A stretch of 64,000 nucleotides of DNA from assembly GCF_016127315.1 (NCBI RefSeq), contig NZ_CP065997.1, positions 3,720,001-3,784,000 of the forward strand, given 5' to 3'. This document shows positions 49,774 to 59,051 of the stretch, piece by piece. A program made the translations under genes and the position numbers. Positions within the stretch are counted from its first letter, which is position 1. The number at the start of each line of letters is the position of its first letter. This DNA is from Achromobacter deleyi (GTDB lineage Bacteria; Pseudomonadota; Gammaproteobacteria; Burkholderiales; Burkholderiaceae_B). The notes below the pieces were generated by a model. That model was not told where the DNA came from, made no database searches, and saw only the letters and a program-made list of their open reading frames with translations.

Positions 49774-49829
49774 GGCGTGCCAGCATTCACGGGCGCCGGA
49801 CGCCGGCGCCACGAAACGGAGACAGAGCA

Positions 49830-50639
49830 ATGAAGGAAATCAGCGGCAACACCCGCCTGTTCGGCATCCTTGCCGACCCGATCTACCACGTCAAGACCCC
49901 GCAGCGCATGAACGAGCATTTCGCCCGCATCGGCTTCGACGGCGTCTGCGTGCCGTTCCATGCGCGGCCGGACAACCTGGCCGAGGTGGTGGCCGGACTG
50001 CGCCGGCTGGAGAACCTGGGCGGCCTGATCGTCACCATGCCGCACAAGGCGGCGATCCTGGCGCTGGCCGACGACGCCACGCCGGTGGCGCGCAAGATCG
50101 GCGCCGCCAACGTGGTGCGGCGCGAGGCCGACGGCCGCCTGGTGGCGCACATGCTGGACGGCGAGGGCTTCGTGCGCGGCCTGCGCACGCACGGCGTGGC
50201 GCCCGAGGGCAAGAGCGCCTATCTGGCCGGCGCCGGCGGCGCGGCCAACGCCATCGGCTTCGCGCTGGTGCAGGCGGGCGTGTCGCGCTTGACCATCGCC
50301 AACCGCACGCCGGCCAAGGCCGAGGACCTGAAGGCGCGCATCCTGTCGCTGCATCCCGGGGCCGACATCGCGGTCGGCACGGCCGATCCGTCGGGCCATG
50401 ACCTGGTGGTCAACGGCACCTCGCTCGGCATGAAGCCGGACGACGCGCTGCCGCTGGACGCGGCGCGGCTGACGTCCGACCAGCTGGTGTGCGAAGTCAT
50501 CATGCAGCCGGCCGACACGCCGTTGCTGGTGGCGGCGCGGGCGCGCGGCTGCAAGGTGCACTACGGCGCGCCGATGCTGGCCGGGCAGATCGAGCTGATG
50601 GCGGAAATGATGGGCGTGGCGCCGGCCGCGCAACGCTGA
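49830..50639 (+). CDS. Shikimate dehydrogenase-like protein (AroE superfamily paralog)
   Basis: A 269-aa NAD(P)-dependent dehydrogenase of the AroE/YdiB fold. Catalytic Lys in VTMPHKAAIL, AANVVRREADG, catalytic Asp in LDGEGFVRGL, cofactor motif LAGAGGAANAIGFAL, and NGTSLGM. The substrate-binding start differs from true AroE (GILADPIYHVKTP lacks the usual SxS pair), so it probably acts on another cyclic or polyhydroxy acid, such as quinate or a related compound. It lies 56 bases after the transketolase subunit on the same strand. Confidence 0.9.
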   Translation: MKEISGNTRLFGILADPIYHVKTPQRMNEHFARIGFDGVCVPFHARPDNLAEVVAGLRRLENLGGLIVTMPHKAAILALADDATPVARKIGAANVVRREADGRLVAHMLDGEGFVRGLRTHGVAPEGKSAYLAGAGGAANAIGFALVQAGVSRLTIANRTPAKAEDLKARILSLHPGADIAVGTADPSGHDLVVNGTSLGMKPDDALPLDAARLTSDQLVCEVIMQPADTPLLVAARARGCKVHYGAPMLAGQIELMAEMMGVAPAAQR

Positions 50640-50657
50640 GGCGCGACGGACGAGACG

Positions 50658-52256
50658 ATGGGCGACTACGACTTCATTATCGCGGGCGGCGGCACCGCCG
50701 GCTGCATCCTGGCCAACCGCCTGACGGCCGACGGCCTCCACCGGGTGCTGATGCTGGAGGCCGGGCACGAGGCGCGCAGCATGTGGATCTCGATCCCGGC
50801 GGGCTTTTCCAAGCTGCTGGTGAACCCGGACTACAACTGGCGCTTCGCCACCGAGCCGGAGGACAACGTCTACGGCCGCACCATCGCCGTGCCGCGCGGC
50901 AAGGGCCTGGGCGGCTCGACGCTGATCAACGGCATGATCTACGTGCGCGGCCGGCCGCAGGACTACGACGGCTGGGAGGCCGCCGGCGCCACCGGCTGGG
51001 GCGGCGGCACCGCCGAGCGCGTGTTCCGCAAGATCGAGTGCTTTGAGCCCGGCGGCGAGACCCGCGGCAAGTCCGGGCCGATGCACCTGGAGGAAGTGGC
51101 CGAGCGCTTTCCGGTGTCCGACGCCTTCCTGCGCGCGGCCCAGGAAGACGGCCTGCCGCTCAACCCGGACTACAACGCCGGCCGTCAGGACGGGGTCGGC
51201 TATTACCAGGTGGTGCAGCGCCGCGGCCGCCGCTGGAGCGTGGTGGACGGCTACCTGAAGCCCGCCGCCGGCCGCAAGAACCTGACGGTGGAGTGCGGCG
51301 CGCACGTGACGCGGCTGCTGTTCGAAGGCAAGCGCTGCGTCGGCGTGGCCTACCGCAAGAACGGCCAGGAATTCACCGTGCGGGCGCGGCGCGAGACGCT
51401 GCTGTGCCTGGGCGCGGTGCAGTCGCCGCAGCTGCTGGAGCTGTCGGGCGTGGGCCACCCCGCGCTGCTGCAATCGTTCGGCATTGCGCTGGTGCACGCG
51501 CAGCCGCAGGTGGGCGAGAACTACATCGACCACTTCGCCACGCGCATGAACTGGCGGGTCCGGAACACCGTGACGCTCAACGAGATGTCGCGCGGCTGGC
51601 GCCTGGCGCGGCAGGTGGCGCGCTACTACACCCGCCACAAGGGCATCCTGACGCTGGGCACGGGCCTGGTGCATGGCTTCGTCAAGAGCGCGCCGGACCT
51701 GCCGGCGGCCGACGTGCAGTATTTCTTCGTGCACGCCAGTTACGCCAACGCGGCCGAGCGCATCCTCGACCGCGCGCCGGGCATGACCATCGGCGTGGCG
51801 CAGCTGCGGCCGGAGTCGGTGGGCTCGATCCACCTGAAATCGGCCGACCCGCTGGCCGCGCCGTCGATCCGGCCGAACTTCCTGTCGGCGCAGGTCGACC
51901 GCGACAGCCTGGTGGGCGGCATGCGGGTGGCGCGGCGCATCGTGCAGCGGCCGGCCCTGCAACACTATGTGGAAAGCGAGTTGAGCCCGGGGGCGGCGGT
52001 GGACAGCGACGAGCAATGGCTGGACTTCGCGCGCCGCAACGGCCAGACCATCTACCACCCGATCGGCACCTGCCGCATGGGCACGGATGCCGGCGCCGTC
52101 ACCGACCCGCGCCTGCGCGTCCATGGCATCGCCGGCCTGCGGGTGGTGGACGCCTCGGTGATGCCGAAGATGGTATCGGGCAACACCCAGGCGGCGGTGA
52201 TGATGGTGGCCGAGCGCGGCGCCGAGATGATCCTGGAGGATGCCGCCGCCGCGTGA
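50658..52256 (+). CDS. GMC family FAD oxidoreductase (choline dehydrogenase-like)
   Basis: A 532-aa glucose-methanol-choline oxidoreductase. FAD motif FIIAGGGTAGCILANRL at the N-terminus, GMC signature 1 PRGKGLGGSTLINGMIYVRG, signature 2 GAVQSPQLLELSGVG, and the C-terminal active-site His in YHPIGTCRMG plus SGNTQAAVMMVAE. It oxidises a primary or secondary alcohol and passes electrons to a quinone or cytochrome. It ends the operon that starts with the transketolase, 18 bases after the AroE-like gene, and is convergent with the next cluster. Confidence 0.93.
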   Translation: MGDYDFIIAGGGTAGCILANRLTADGLHRVLMLEAGHEARSMWISIPAGFSKLLVNPDYNWRFATEPEDNVYGRTIAVPRGKGLGGSTLINGMIYVRGRPQDYDGWEAAGATGWGGGTAERVFRKIECFEPGGETRGKSGPMHLEEVAERFPVSDAFLRAAQEDGLPLNPDYNAGRQDGVGYYQVVQRRGRRWSVVDGYLKPAAGRKNLTVECGAHVTRLLFEGKRCVGVAYRKNGQEFTVRARRETLLCLGAVQSPQLLELSGVGHPALLQSFGIALVHAQPQVGENYIDHFATRMNWRVRNTVTLNEMSRGWRLARQVARYYTRHKGILTLGTGLVHGFVKSAPDLPAADVQYFFVHASYANAAERILDRAPGMTIGVAQLRPESVGSIHLKSADPLAAPSIRPNFLSAQVDRDSLVGGMRVARRIVQRPALQHYVESELSPGAAVDSDEQWLDFARRNGQTIYHPIGTCRMGTDAGAVTDPRLRVHGIAGLRVVDASVMPKMVSGNTQAAVMMVAERGAEMILEDAAAA

Positions 52257-52338
52257 ACGGTGGCAGGGCGTCGCCATCGGCCGGACGGCGCGCGCCAGGG
52301 CGGCCATGGCACCGTGCCGCGGCCGCCCTGGCGCGCTA

Positions 52339-53442
52339 TCAACCGTGGCGGCTGCGGTGCAGGGTCAGCTTGCCGATGCGGTCCCAGTCCCAGGCGATGC
52401 CCAGGCCGGGTTCATCCGACGGGATGGCGCGGCCGTTCTCGATGCGCATGCCGTGTTCGGTCACCATGTCCAGCTGCGGGATGTATTCCAGCCAGCGGCT
52501 GTTGGGCACCGCGCAGCACAGCGCCACGTGGATTTCCATCAGGAAGTGCGGGCACACCGGCACGTTGTAGGCCTCGGCCATGTGCGCCACCTTGAGCCAC
52601 GGCGTGATGCCGCCGATGCGGCCCACGTCCACCTGCACGACGGAGCAGGCCTCGCTTTGCAGATAGTCCTTGAACTGCGACAGGCTGTAGAGCGATTCGC
52701 CCACGGCGATGGGCAGGGTGGTGGACTGGCTCAGCCGGCGATGGGCCTGCACGTCGTCGGCGTGGATCGGTTCCTCGAACCAGGCCAGGTCCAGCGGCTC
52801 GAAGCAGCGCGCGCGGCGGATCGCCTCGGGCAGCGAGAACCCCTGGTTGGCGTCGGTCATGATGTCCCAGCCGGCGCCGACGGCGGCGCGCACCGCCGCC
52901 AGCCGCGCCACATCCTCGGCCACGTGCGGCCTGCCGACCTTGATCTTGGCGCCGCCGAAGCCGCCTTCGCGCGCCTTCAGCGCCTCGTCCACCAGCTGCG
53001 ACGGTTCAAGATGCAGCCAGCCGCCTTCGGTGGTGTACAGCGGGATGTCGGGCCTGGCGCCGCCGGCCAGCCGGTGCAGCGGCAGCCGGGCGCGGCGCGC
53101 GCGCAGGTCCCACAGCGCGGTGTCGATGGCGGCCAGCGCGATCGAGGTCAGCGCGCCCACGGTGGTGGCGTGGACGCGGTACATCAGGTCGCGCCAGAGC
53201 CGTTCGATGTCGTCGGCCTCGCGCCCCAGTAGTAGCGGCGCCAGGTGGTCGTCCAGCAGCCGGATCACCGACGAGCCGCCGGTGCCGATGGTGTAGCTGT
53301 AGCCGGTGCCGATGACGCCATCGGCGTCGGTGATGCGCACGATCGGGGTTTCCTGGCGCTCGAAGCTTTGCACGGCGTCGGTGCGCCTGACCTTGGGTTG
53401 CAGATCGACCTGCAGGATGTCGACGGAAACGATGCGGGCCAT
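52339..53442 (-). CDS. Mandelate racemase/muconate lactonising enzyme family dehydratase
   Basis: A 367-aa enolase-superfamily enzyme. N-terminal capping domain, then the barrel with catalytic Lys pair AKIKVG, metal ligands DANQGFS, FEEPI and VGESLYS, and catalytic His in PVCPHFLMEIH. This set matches the mandelate racemase subgroup that dehydrates sugar acids. It is the last gene of the minus-strand transport and dehydratase operon, 18 bases after the binding protein. The exact acid is unknown; its length is shorter than typical L-fuconate dehydratase. Confidence 0.9.
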   Translation of the reverse strand: MARIVSVDILQVDLQPKVRRTDAVQSFERQETPIVRITDADGVIGTGYSYTIGTGGSSVIRLLDDHLAPLLLGREADDIERLWRDLMYRVHATTVGALTSIALAAIDTALWDLRARRARLPLHRLAGGARPDIPLYTTEGGWLHLEPSQLVDEALKAREGGFGGAKIKVGRPHVAEDVARLAAVRAAVGAGWDIMTDANQGFSLPEAIRRARCFEPLDLAWFEEPIHADDVQAHRRLSQSTTLPIAVGESLYSLSQFKDYLQSEACSVVQVDVGRIGGITPWLKVAHMAEAYNVPVCPHFLMEIHVALCCAVPNSRWLEYIPQLDMVTEHGMRIENGRAIPSDEPGLGIAWDWDRIGKLTLHRSRHG

Positions 53443-53460
53443 GGGGTCTCCTGTGCGGGG

Positions 53461-54279
53461 TCAGCCGCCGGTCTTGGTGACTTCCTGCGGCAGGTCGACG
53501 CCGTGGAATTGCTTGTAGATGGTGTTCAGTTCGCCGTTCTTGAGGTTGGCGCGCACCCAGCCGTCCAGCTTGTCCTTGAGCGCCGGCTCGTTCTTGCGCA
53601 GGCCGATGGCCAGCATGTTCAGGCGCATCACGAACTTCGATTCCATCTGCTTGGCGGGCGCCTTTTCATTGATGGTGCGCAGCAGGGCGGGCGCGGTGGC
53701 GAAGATGTCGGCCTGGCCGCTGACGACCGCGGTGATCGAGGTGGCGTCGTCGTCGAAGCGGATGATCTGCGCGTCCTTGGGCGCGATCTTGGTCAGCTCG
53801 GTGTCGTTGGTGGTGCCGCGGGTGGCGATGACCTTCTTGTTGGACAGGTCGGCCGCGCTGGTCAGCTTCATGCCCTTGGGCGCGCCGACCACCGCCAGGA
53901 TGGCGGCGTAGGGCGTGGAGAAGTCGATGACCTTCTGGCGCTCGGGCGTGACCGACATGCTGGAGATGACGATGTCGGCCTTGCCGGTCTGCAGGAACGG
54001 CACGCGGTTGGCGCCCGTGGTGGGCACGATCTCCAGCTCCACGCCCAGGCCCTTGGCCAGCAGGCGCGCGGTCTCGACATCGGAGCCGGTGGGGTTGAGC
54101 GCGGCGTCCTTCATGCCATAGGGCGGCACGCCCAGGTCGATGGCCACGCGCAGTTTCCCGGCCTTCATGATGTCGTCGAGCTGGTCGGCGTGGGCGGCGC
54201 CAGACAGGGCCAGGCCGCCGATCAGGGCCAGGCCGGTGAAAGCGGCGCGCAGCCGCGGCGGGAATACGGACTTGTTCAT
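53461..54279 (-). CDS. Polar-amino-acid-type ABC transporter substrate-binding protein
   Basis: A 272-aa periplasmic type II binding protein (family 3). Signal peptide cut after GAAHA; LRVAIDLGVPPYGMKD, DVETARLLAKGLGVELEIVPT, ISSMSVTPERQKVIDFSTPYA are typical. GGAG nine bases before ATG 54279 favours this start over ATG 54306. It works with the two permeases and ATPase upstream. Its place between dehydratase genes suggests an acidic sugar or related ligand rather than a protein amino acid. Confidence 0.92.
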   Translation of the reverse strand: MNKSVFPPRLRAAFTGLALIGGLALSGAAHADQLDDIMKAGKLRVAIDLGVPPYGMKDAALNPTGSDVETARLLAKGLGVELEIVPTTGANRVPFLQTGKADIVISSMSVTPERQKVIDFSTPYAAILAVVGAPKGMKLTSAADLSNKKVIATRGTTNDTELTKIAPKDAQIIRFDDDATSITAVVSGQADIFATAPALLRTINEKAPAKQMESKFVMRLNMLAIGLRKNEPALKDKLDGWVRANLKNGELNTIYKQFHGVDLPQEVTKTGG

Positions 54280-54331
54280 GCGGGTTGTCTCCATTGTCGT
54301 TGTCATCGGGCAGGGGGCGGGGCCGGCGGCC

Positions 54332-55063
54332 CTACAGTCCGCTGCCCAGGAACTGCCGCAGTTCCGGCGTGGCGGGGGCCGACAGCATGCTGGCCGGCCC
54401 CTGCTCCCAGACCTGTCCCTGGTGCATGAAGATGACCTTGTCGGCCACTTCGCGCGCGAACGCCATCTCGTGCGTGACCAGGATCATGGTCATGCCCTCG
54501 GCGGCGAGGTTCTCCATTACCTTGAGCACCTCGCCGGTCAGTTCCGGGTCGAGCGCCGAGGTCACTTCGTCGAACAGCATCACCTTGGGCTGCATCGCCA
54601 GCGAACGGGCGATGGCCACGCGCTGCTGCTGCCCGCCCGACAGTTGCTCGGGATAGGCCTCGGCCTTGTCGGCCAGGCCGACGTGCGCCAGCGCCTGCAT
54701 GGCCTGTTCGCGCGCCTGGGCTGGCTTGACGCCCTTGACCGAGCGCGGCGCCAGCGTGATGTTCTGCAGCGCCGTCATGTGCGGGAACAGGTTGTAGCTC
54801 TGGAACACGATGCCCACGTCCTTGCGCAGCGCGCGCAGGTCCAGGCCGTCGCTGTCGTGCAGCGCGTGGCCGCAGACGCGGATGGTGCCGGCGTCGGTGG
54901 TCTCGAGCCGGTCCATGCAGCGCAGCGCGGTGCTCTTGCCCGAGCCGCTCTTGCCGATGATGGCCGCGACCTCGCCGCGATTGACGGAAAACGACACGCC
55001 GCGCAGCACGTGGGTGCCGCCGAAGCGCTTGTGGACCTGGTCCAGTTCAACGACGGGATGCAT
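54332..55063 (-). CDS. Polar-amino-acid-type ABC transporter ATP-binding protein
   Basis: A 243-aa GlnQ-type ATPase. Walker A GKSGSGKST, LFPHMTALQNITLAP, signature LSGGQQQRVAIARSL, Walker B VMLFDEVTSALDPEL, His switch LVTHEMAFAREVAD. It overlaps the upstream permease gene by 17 bases. Confidence 0.95.
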   Translation of the reverse strand: MHPVVELDQVHKRFGGTHVLRGVSFSVNRGEVAAIIGKSGSGKSTALRCMDRLETTDAGTIRVCGHALHDSDGLDLRALRKDVGIVFQSYNLFPHMTALQNITLAPRSVKGVKPAQAREQAMQALAHVGLADKAEAYPEQLSGGQQQRVAIARSLAMQPKVMLFDEVTSALDPELTGEVLKVMENLAAEGMTMILVTHEMAFAREVADKVIFMHQGQVWEQGPASMLSAPATPELRQFLGSGL

Positions 55064-55706
55064 TGAGTCTCCTTTCCAAGGAACGGCTCCAGCGCGACAG
55101 CGGGTAGCACATGAGGAAGTACAGGACGGCGGCGCAGCCGAAATAGACGAAGGGCTGGAAGGTCGAGTTGTTGAGGATCTTGGCGTTGTAGGCCAGCTCC
55201 GGATAGCCGATCACCAGCGAGGCGATCGAGGTGTTCTTGATGATCTGCACCAGGAAGCCGACGGTGGGCGGGGTGGCGATGCGCAGCGCCTGCGGCAGCA
55301 CCACCTTGGCCATGCGCTGCAGCCGCGACAGGCCCAGGCATTCGGCCGCTTCCCACTGGTTCTTCGGCACCGCCTGGATGCAGCCGCGCCAGATCTCGCC
55401 CAGGAAGGCGCTGGAATAGATCGTCATGGCCAGGCCGGCCGCGGCCAGCGCCGACAGCTCGCCCAGGCCGAACAGGCTGGGGCCGAAGAAGCACAGGCCC
55501 ATCAGCACCAGCAGCGGCGTGCCCTGGATCACCTGGATGTAGCCGGCGGCGGCCGCGCGCAGGGCGCGGCGCGGCGAGACGCGGGCCAGCGCCAGCAGCA
55601 GGCCGGCCAGGCCGCCGCCGGCAAAGGTCCAGGCCGACAGCTTGACGGTGCCCCAGGCGCCTTCCACCAGGTACCAGGCGTGTTGTTCGGGAATGAAGAA
55701 AGCCAT
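55047..55706 (-). CDS. Polar-amino-acid-type ABC transporter permease
   Basis: A 219-aa HisM/GlnP-type permease with about five helices. AAGYIQVIQGTPLLVLMGLCFFG, EIWRGCIQAVPKNQWEAAECLGLSRLQRMAKVVLPQALRI is the conserved coupling EAA loop, and IKNTSIASLVIGYPEL follows. It pairs with the second permease 10 bases upstream. Confidence 0.94.
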   Translation of the reverse strand: MAFFIPEQHAWYLVEGAWGTVKLSAWTFAGGGLAGLLLALARVSPRRALRAAAAGYIQVIQGTPLLVLMGLCFFGPSLFGLGELSALAAAGLAMTIYSSAFLGEIWRGCIQAVPKNQWEAAECLGLSRLQRMAKVVLPQALRIATPPTVGFLVQIIKNTSIASLVIGYPELAYNAKILNNSTFQPFVYFGCAAVLYFLMCYPLSRWSRSLERRLNASRR

Positions 55707-55716
55707 GGCGCGTCCC

Positions 55717-56400
55717 CTACAGCGGCGTGCCGAGCTTGCGCCGGCGCGGGAACACGACCTGGGCCAGCAGCCAGAAGCCCAGCCGCATCAGCCACGACAG
55801 CGCCAGGTACACGCCCCACAGCACGATGAAGACCTCGAAGTTGCGGTAGGTGTCCGACTGGATGCGGTTGGCCACGCCCAGCAGTTCCTCGGCGCCCACC
55901 GCCGACATGATGCTGGAGGCCAGCATCAGCAGCACGAACTGGCTGGTCAGCGACGGATAGACGCGTTCGACCGCGGGACGCAGCACCACGTGCCAGAACA
56001 CCTGCAGCCGCGACAGCGCCAGGCATTCGCCGGCCTCGAGCTGGTCCTTGGGGATGGATTCGATGCCGGCGCGCACGATCTCGCAGGTGTAGGCGCCGAT
56101 GTTGATCACCAGCGCCAGCACCGCGCCCGCCATGATCGGCATGGTGAGGCCGGCGCTGGACAGGCCGAAGATGAGGAAATAGGCCTGGATCAGCAGCGGC
56201 GTGTTGCGGATCAGCTCCACATAGCCGCCGGCCAGGGCGCGCAGCCAGCCCAGGCGGCTGTTGCGCGCCAGCGCGCACAGCGTGCCGAGGATGAAGCCCA
56301 GCACGGTGGCGCAGAACGACAGCTTGACCGTGACCCACGCGCCCTGCGCGAGCAGGGGCCACTGTTCAAGCACCGAGGCGAAATCAAACGTGTAGTTCAC
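55717..56400 (-). CDS. Polar-amino-acid-type ABC transporter permease
   Basis: A 227-aa permease of the same family. VTVKLSFCATVLGFILGTLCAL start, YVELIRNTPLLIQAYFLIFGL, EIVRAGIESIPKDQLEAGECLALSRLQVFWHVVLRPAV coupling loop, and LASSIMSAVGAEELLG. It is the first transporter gene, 22 bases after the UxaA large subunit. Confidence 0.94.
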   Translation of the reverse strand: MNYTFDFASVLEQWPLLAQGAWVTVKLSFCATVLGFILGTLCALARNSRLGWLRALAGGYVELIRNTPLLIQAYFLIFGLSSAGLTMPIMAGAVLALVINIGAYTCEIVRAGIESIPKDQLEAGECLALSRLQVFWHVVLRPAVERVYPSLTSQFVLLMLASSIMSAVGAEELLGVANRIQSDTYRNFEVFIVLWGVYLALSWLMRLGFWLLAQVVFPRRRKLGTPL

Positions 56401-56422
56401 CGTCTCGCTCCCTGGGGCCGCG

Positions 56423-57655
56423 TCAGGCCGCGCGGCTCAATGGCAGGCAGGACGGGCCGATCGGCTCGAACGCCTTGTAGGTGAGGATGAATTCGCGGTG
56501 GCCCAGGTCCTCGGACTTGCTGGGCGCGCCGTTGGCGACCGCGCGGACCTGGGCGTGGATCTCCTCGGCCACCTCCTGCAGCGAGCCGCGGCCCTCCAGG
56601 ATGCGGCCGGCGTCCACGTCCATGTCCTCGCCCAGGGCGCGGTAGGTGTCGGGGTTGGCGCAGACCTTGATCACCGGCGAGACCGCCGAGCCCACCACCG
56701 AGCCGCGCCCGGTGGTGAACAGGATCACGTGCGCGCCGCAGGCGATCAGTTCGACGATCTCGGCGTTGTCGCTGATGTTGGGAAAGCCGAAGCGCGGTTC
56801 GCCGTCGGGCACCACGTCCAGCAGGTAGAGGCCGCCGAACGGCGGCACGTCGCCCGGCTTGATGATGCCGTCGATGGGCGAGGCGCCGCTCTTGGCGTAG
56901 GCGCCGAGCGATTTTTCCTCGATGGTCGAGAGGCCGCCGTCGGCGTTGCCGGGCGCGAAGCTGCCGTGGCCCATGATGCTGTAGTAGCGCGCCGCCTTGT
57001 TGACGCAGGCCACGATCTCCTCGCCCAGCTCGGGCGTGGCGGCGCGGCGCCGCATGTGGAATTCGCAGCCGACCAGTTCGCCGGTCTCTTCGAAGATACA
57101 GGTGGCGTCCTGCGCGATCAGCATGTCGAAGGCGCGGCCCACCGCCGGGTTGGCGGTGATGCCGCTGGTGCCGTCGGAGCCGCCGCAGATGGTGCCGATC
57201 ACCAGCTCGTCGATGCCCATCGGCACGCGTTGCTGTCGCGCCAGGGCCTGCGCGGTGTCGCGCACCCAGGCGCGGCCCTCGGCCACGGTGCTGCGGGTGC
57301 CGCCGCGCTGCTGGATGGTGAGGGTCTGGACCGGACGGCCGGAGTCGGCGATGGCCGCTTCCAGCTTGCGCTTGTTCATGCTTTCACAGCCCAGCGACAC
57401 CAGCAGCGCGGCGCCGACGTTGGGATGGGTGGCGATGGCCGTCATCATGCGTTCGGCATAGGCGTTGGGGTAGCAGCCGGGAAAACCCACCAGGTGCACC
57501 TGCACGTCGCCGGCCAGGTCGCGGAAATCCAGCGCGATCTCGCGCGCCACGTGATGGGCGCATTCGACCAGGTAGGCGACGACGACCACGTTGCGGATGC
57601 CTTTGCGGCCGTCGGCGCGCGGATAGCCCTGCAGGGGCTGGGACAGATCGGTCAT
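56423..57655 (-). CDS. UxaA family dehydratase, large (C-terminal) subunit
   Basis: A 410-aa subunit like the C-terminal part of altronate dehydratase or SuyB of sulfolactate lyase. GYPRADGRKGIRNVVVVAYLVECAHHV, LVSLGCESMNKRKLE, TICGGSDGTSGITANPAVGRAFD, FEETGELVGCE and FTTGRGSVVGSAVSPVIKVCANP match the family, which uses an iron-sulfur or metal centre to dehydrate hydroxy acids. The small subunit is encoded 10 bases upstream. Substrate candidates are galactonate-, altronate- or fuconate-like acids. Confidence 0.92.
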   Translation of the reverse strand: MTDLSQPLQGYPRADGRKGIRNVVVVAYLVECAHHVAREIALDFRDLAGDVQVHLVGFPGCYPNAYAERMMTAIATHPNVGAALLVSLGCESMNKRKLEAAIADSGRPVQTLTIQQRGGTRSTVAEGRAWVRDTAQALARQQRVPMGIDELVIGTICGGSDGTSGITANPAVGRAFDMLIAQDATCIFEETGELVGCEFHMRRRAATPELGEEIVACVNKAARYYSIMGHGSFAPGNADGGLSTIEEKSLGAYAKSGASPIDGIIKPGDVPPFGGLYLLDVVPDGEPRFGFPNISDNAEIVELIACGAHVILFTTGRGSVVGSAVSPVIKVCANPDTYRALGEDMDVDAGRILEGRGSLQEVAEEIHAQVRAVANGAPSKSEDLGHREFILTYKAFEPIGPSCLPLSRAA

Positions 57656-57665
57656 GGCGGAAACC

Positions 57666-57992
57666 TCAGTGCCGGTCGGTGAAGGCGCGGCCTTCTTCCA
57701 ACGTGTAGGTGGGGGTGTAGTCGCTGTCGAGGTTGTGGGTGTGGATGTGGTCCCCGGCCGCGACGGCGGCGGTCAGGCTGCCGATGATGGCGCCGTACTT
57801 CAGGATCTTTTCGCCGGCCGGCATGGCGCGGCGCGCCAGCTTGTGGCCCAGGCCCAGCGGCGCGGCGATGACGGCGCTGCCGTCCTCGAGCTGCACGCGG
57901 GCGCCGGCGGGCAGGGCGTGGCGCACGATCAGGCAGTTGTCTTCGGGGGAGATCAGCAATAGCTGAGGGTCCAGGGTGGCTTGTCTCGTCAT
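57666..57992 (-). CDS. UxaA family dehydratase, small (SAF) subunit
   Basis: A 108-aa SAF-domain protein equal to the N-terminal part of altronate dehydratase. LLISPEDNCLIVRHALPAGARV, LGHKLARRAMPAGEKILKYGAIIG and GDHIHTHNLDSDY are typical; the HIHTHN segment contributes to the active site. ATG 57992 is chosen, with GAGAG about ten bases upstream; ATG 58028 would add 12 residues. First gene of the minus-strand operon that ends at 52339. Confidence 0.92.
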   Translation of the reverse strand: MTRQATLDPQLLLISPEDNCLIVRHALPAGARVQLEDGSAVIAAPLGLGHKLARRAMPAGEKILKYGAIIGSLTAAVAAGDHIHTHNLDSDYTPTYTLEEGRAFTDRH

Positions 57993-58058
57993 GTTTTTTA
58001 GCTCTCGTTGTTTTGTATATAAAAGCAATTTTCATATCTATGGTCAACACAGGTTTGC

Positions 58059-58078
58059 CCTGATTTCTGAAAATCAGG
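58059..58078. promoter_or_regulatory. Inverted repeat in the divergent uxaA-SDR promoter
   Basis: CCTGATTT (58059-58066) and AAATCAGG (58071-58078) are perfect arms around CTGA. The core TTTCTGAAA is similar to known IclR-type sites. An IclR regulator is encoded at 59935, so this is its likely operator, serving both directions. Confidence 0.6.
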
Positions 58079-58180
58079 ATGAAATTCGGGTAATTACTGA
58101 GCATGGACGCCGACATTCCCGTTGCCTGATCTTGGAATTCCCGTATATTTCGTTTTATGAGTGAAAAGTTAATTTCATAA

Positions 58181-59014
<834 letters not shown>

Positions 59015-59051
59015 GCCGCCGGCCCGCTTTCTTTTCCTTCAAGGACTCCGC

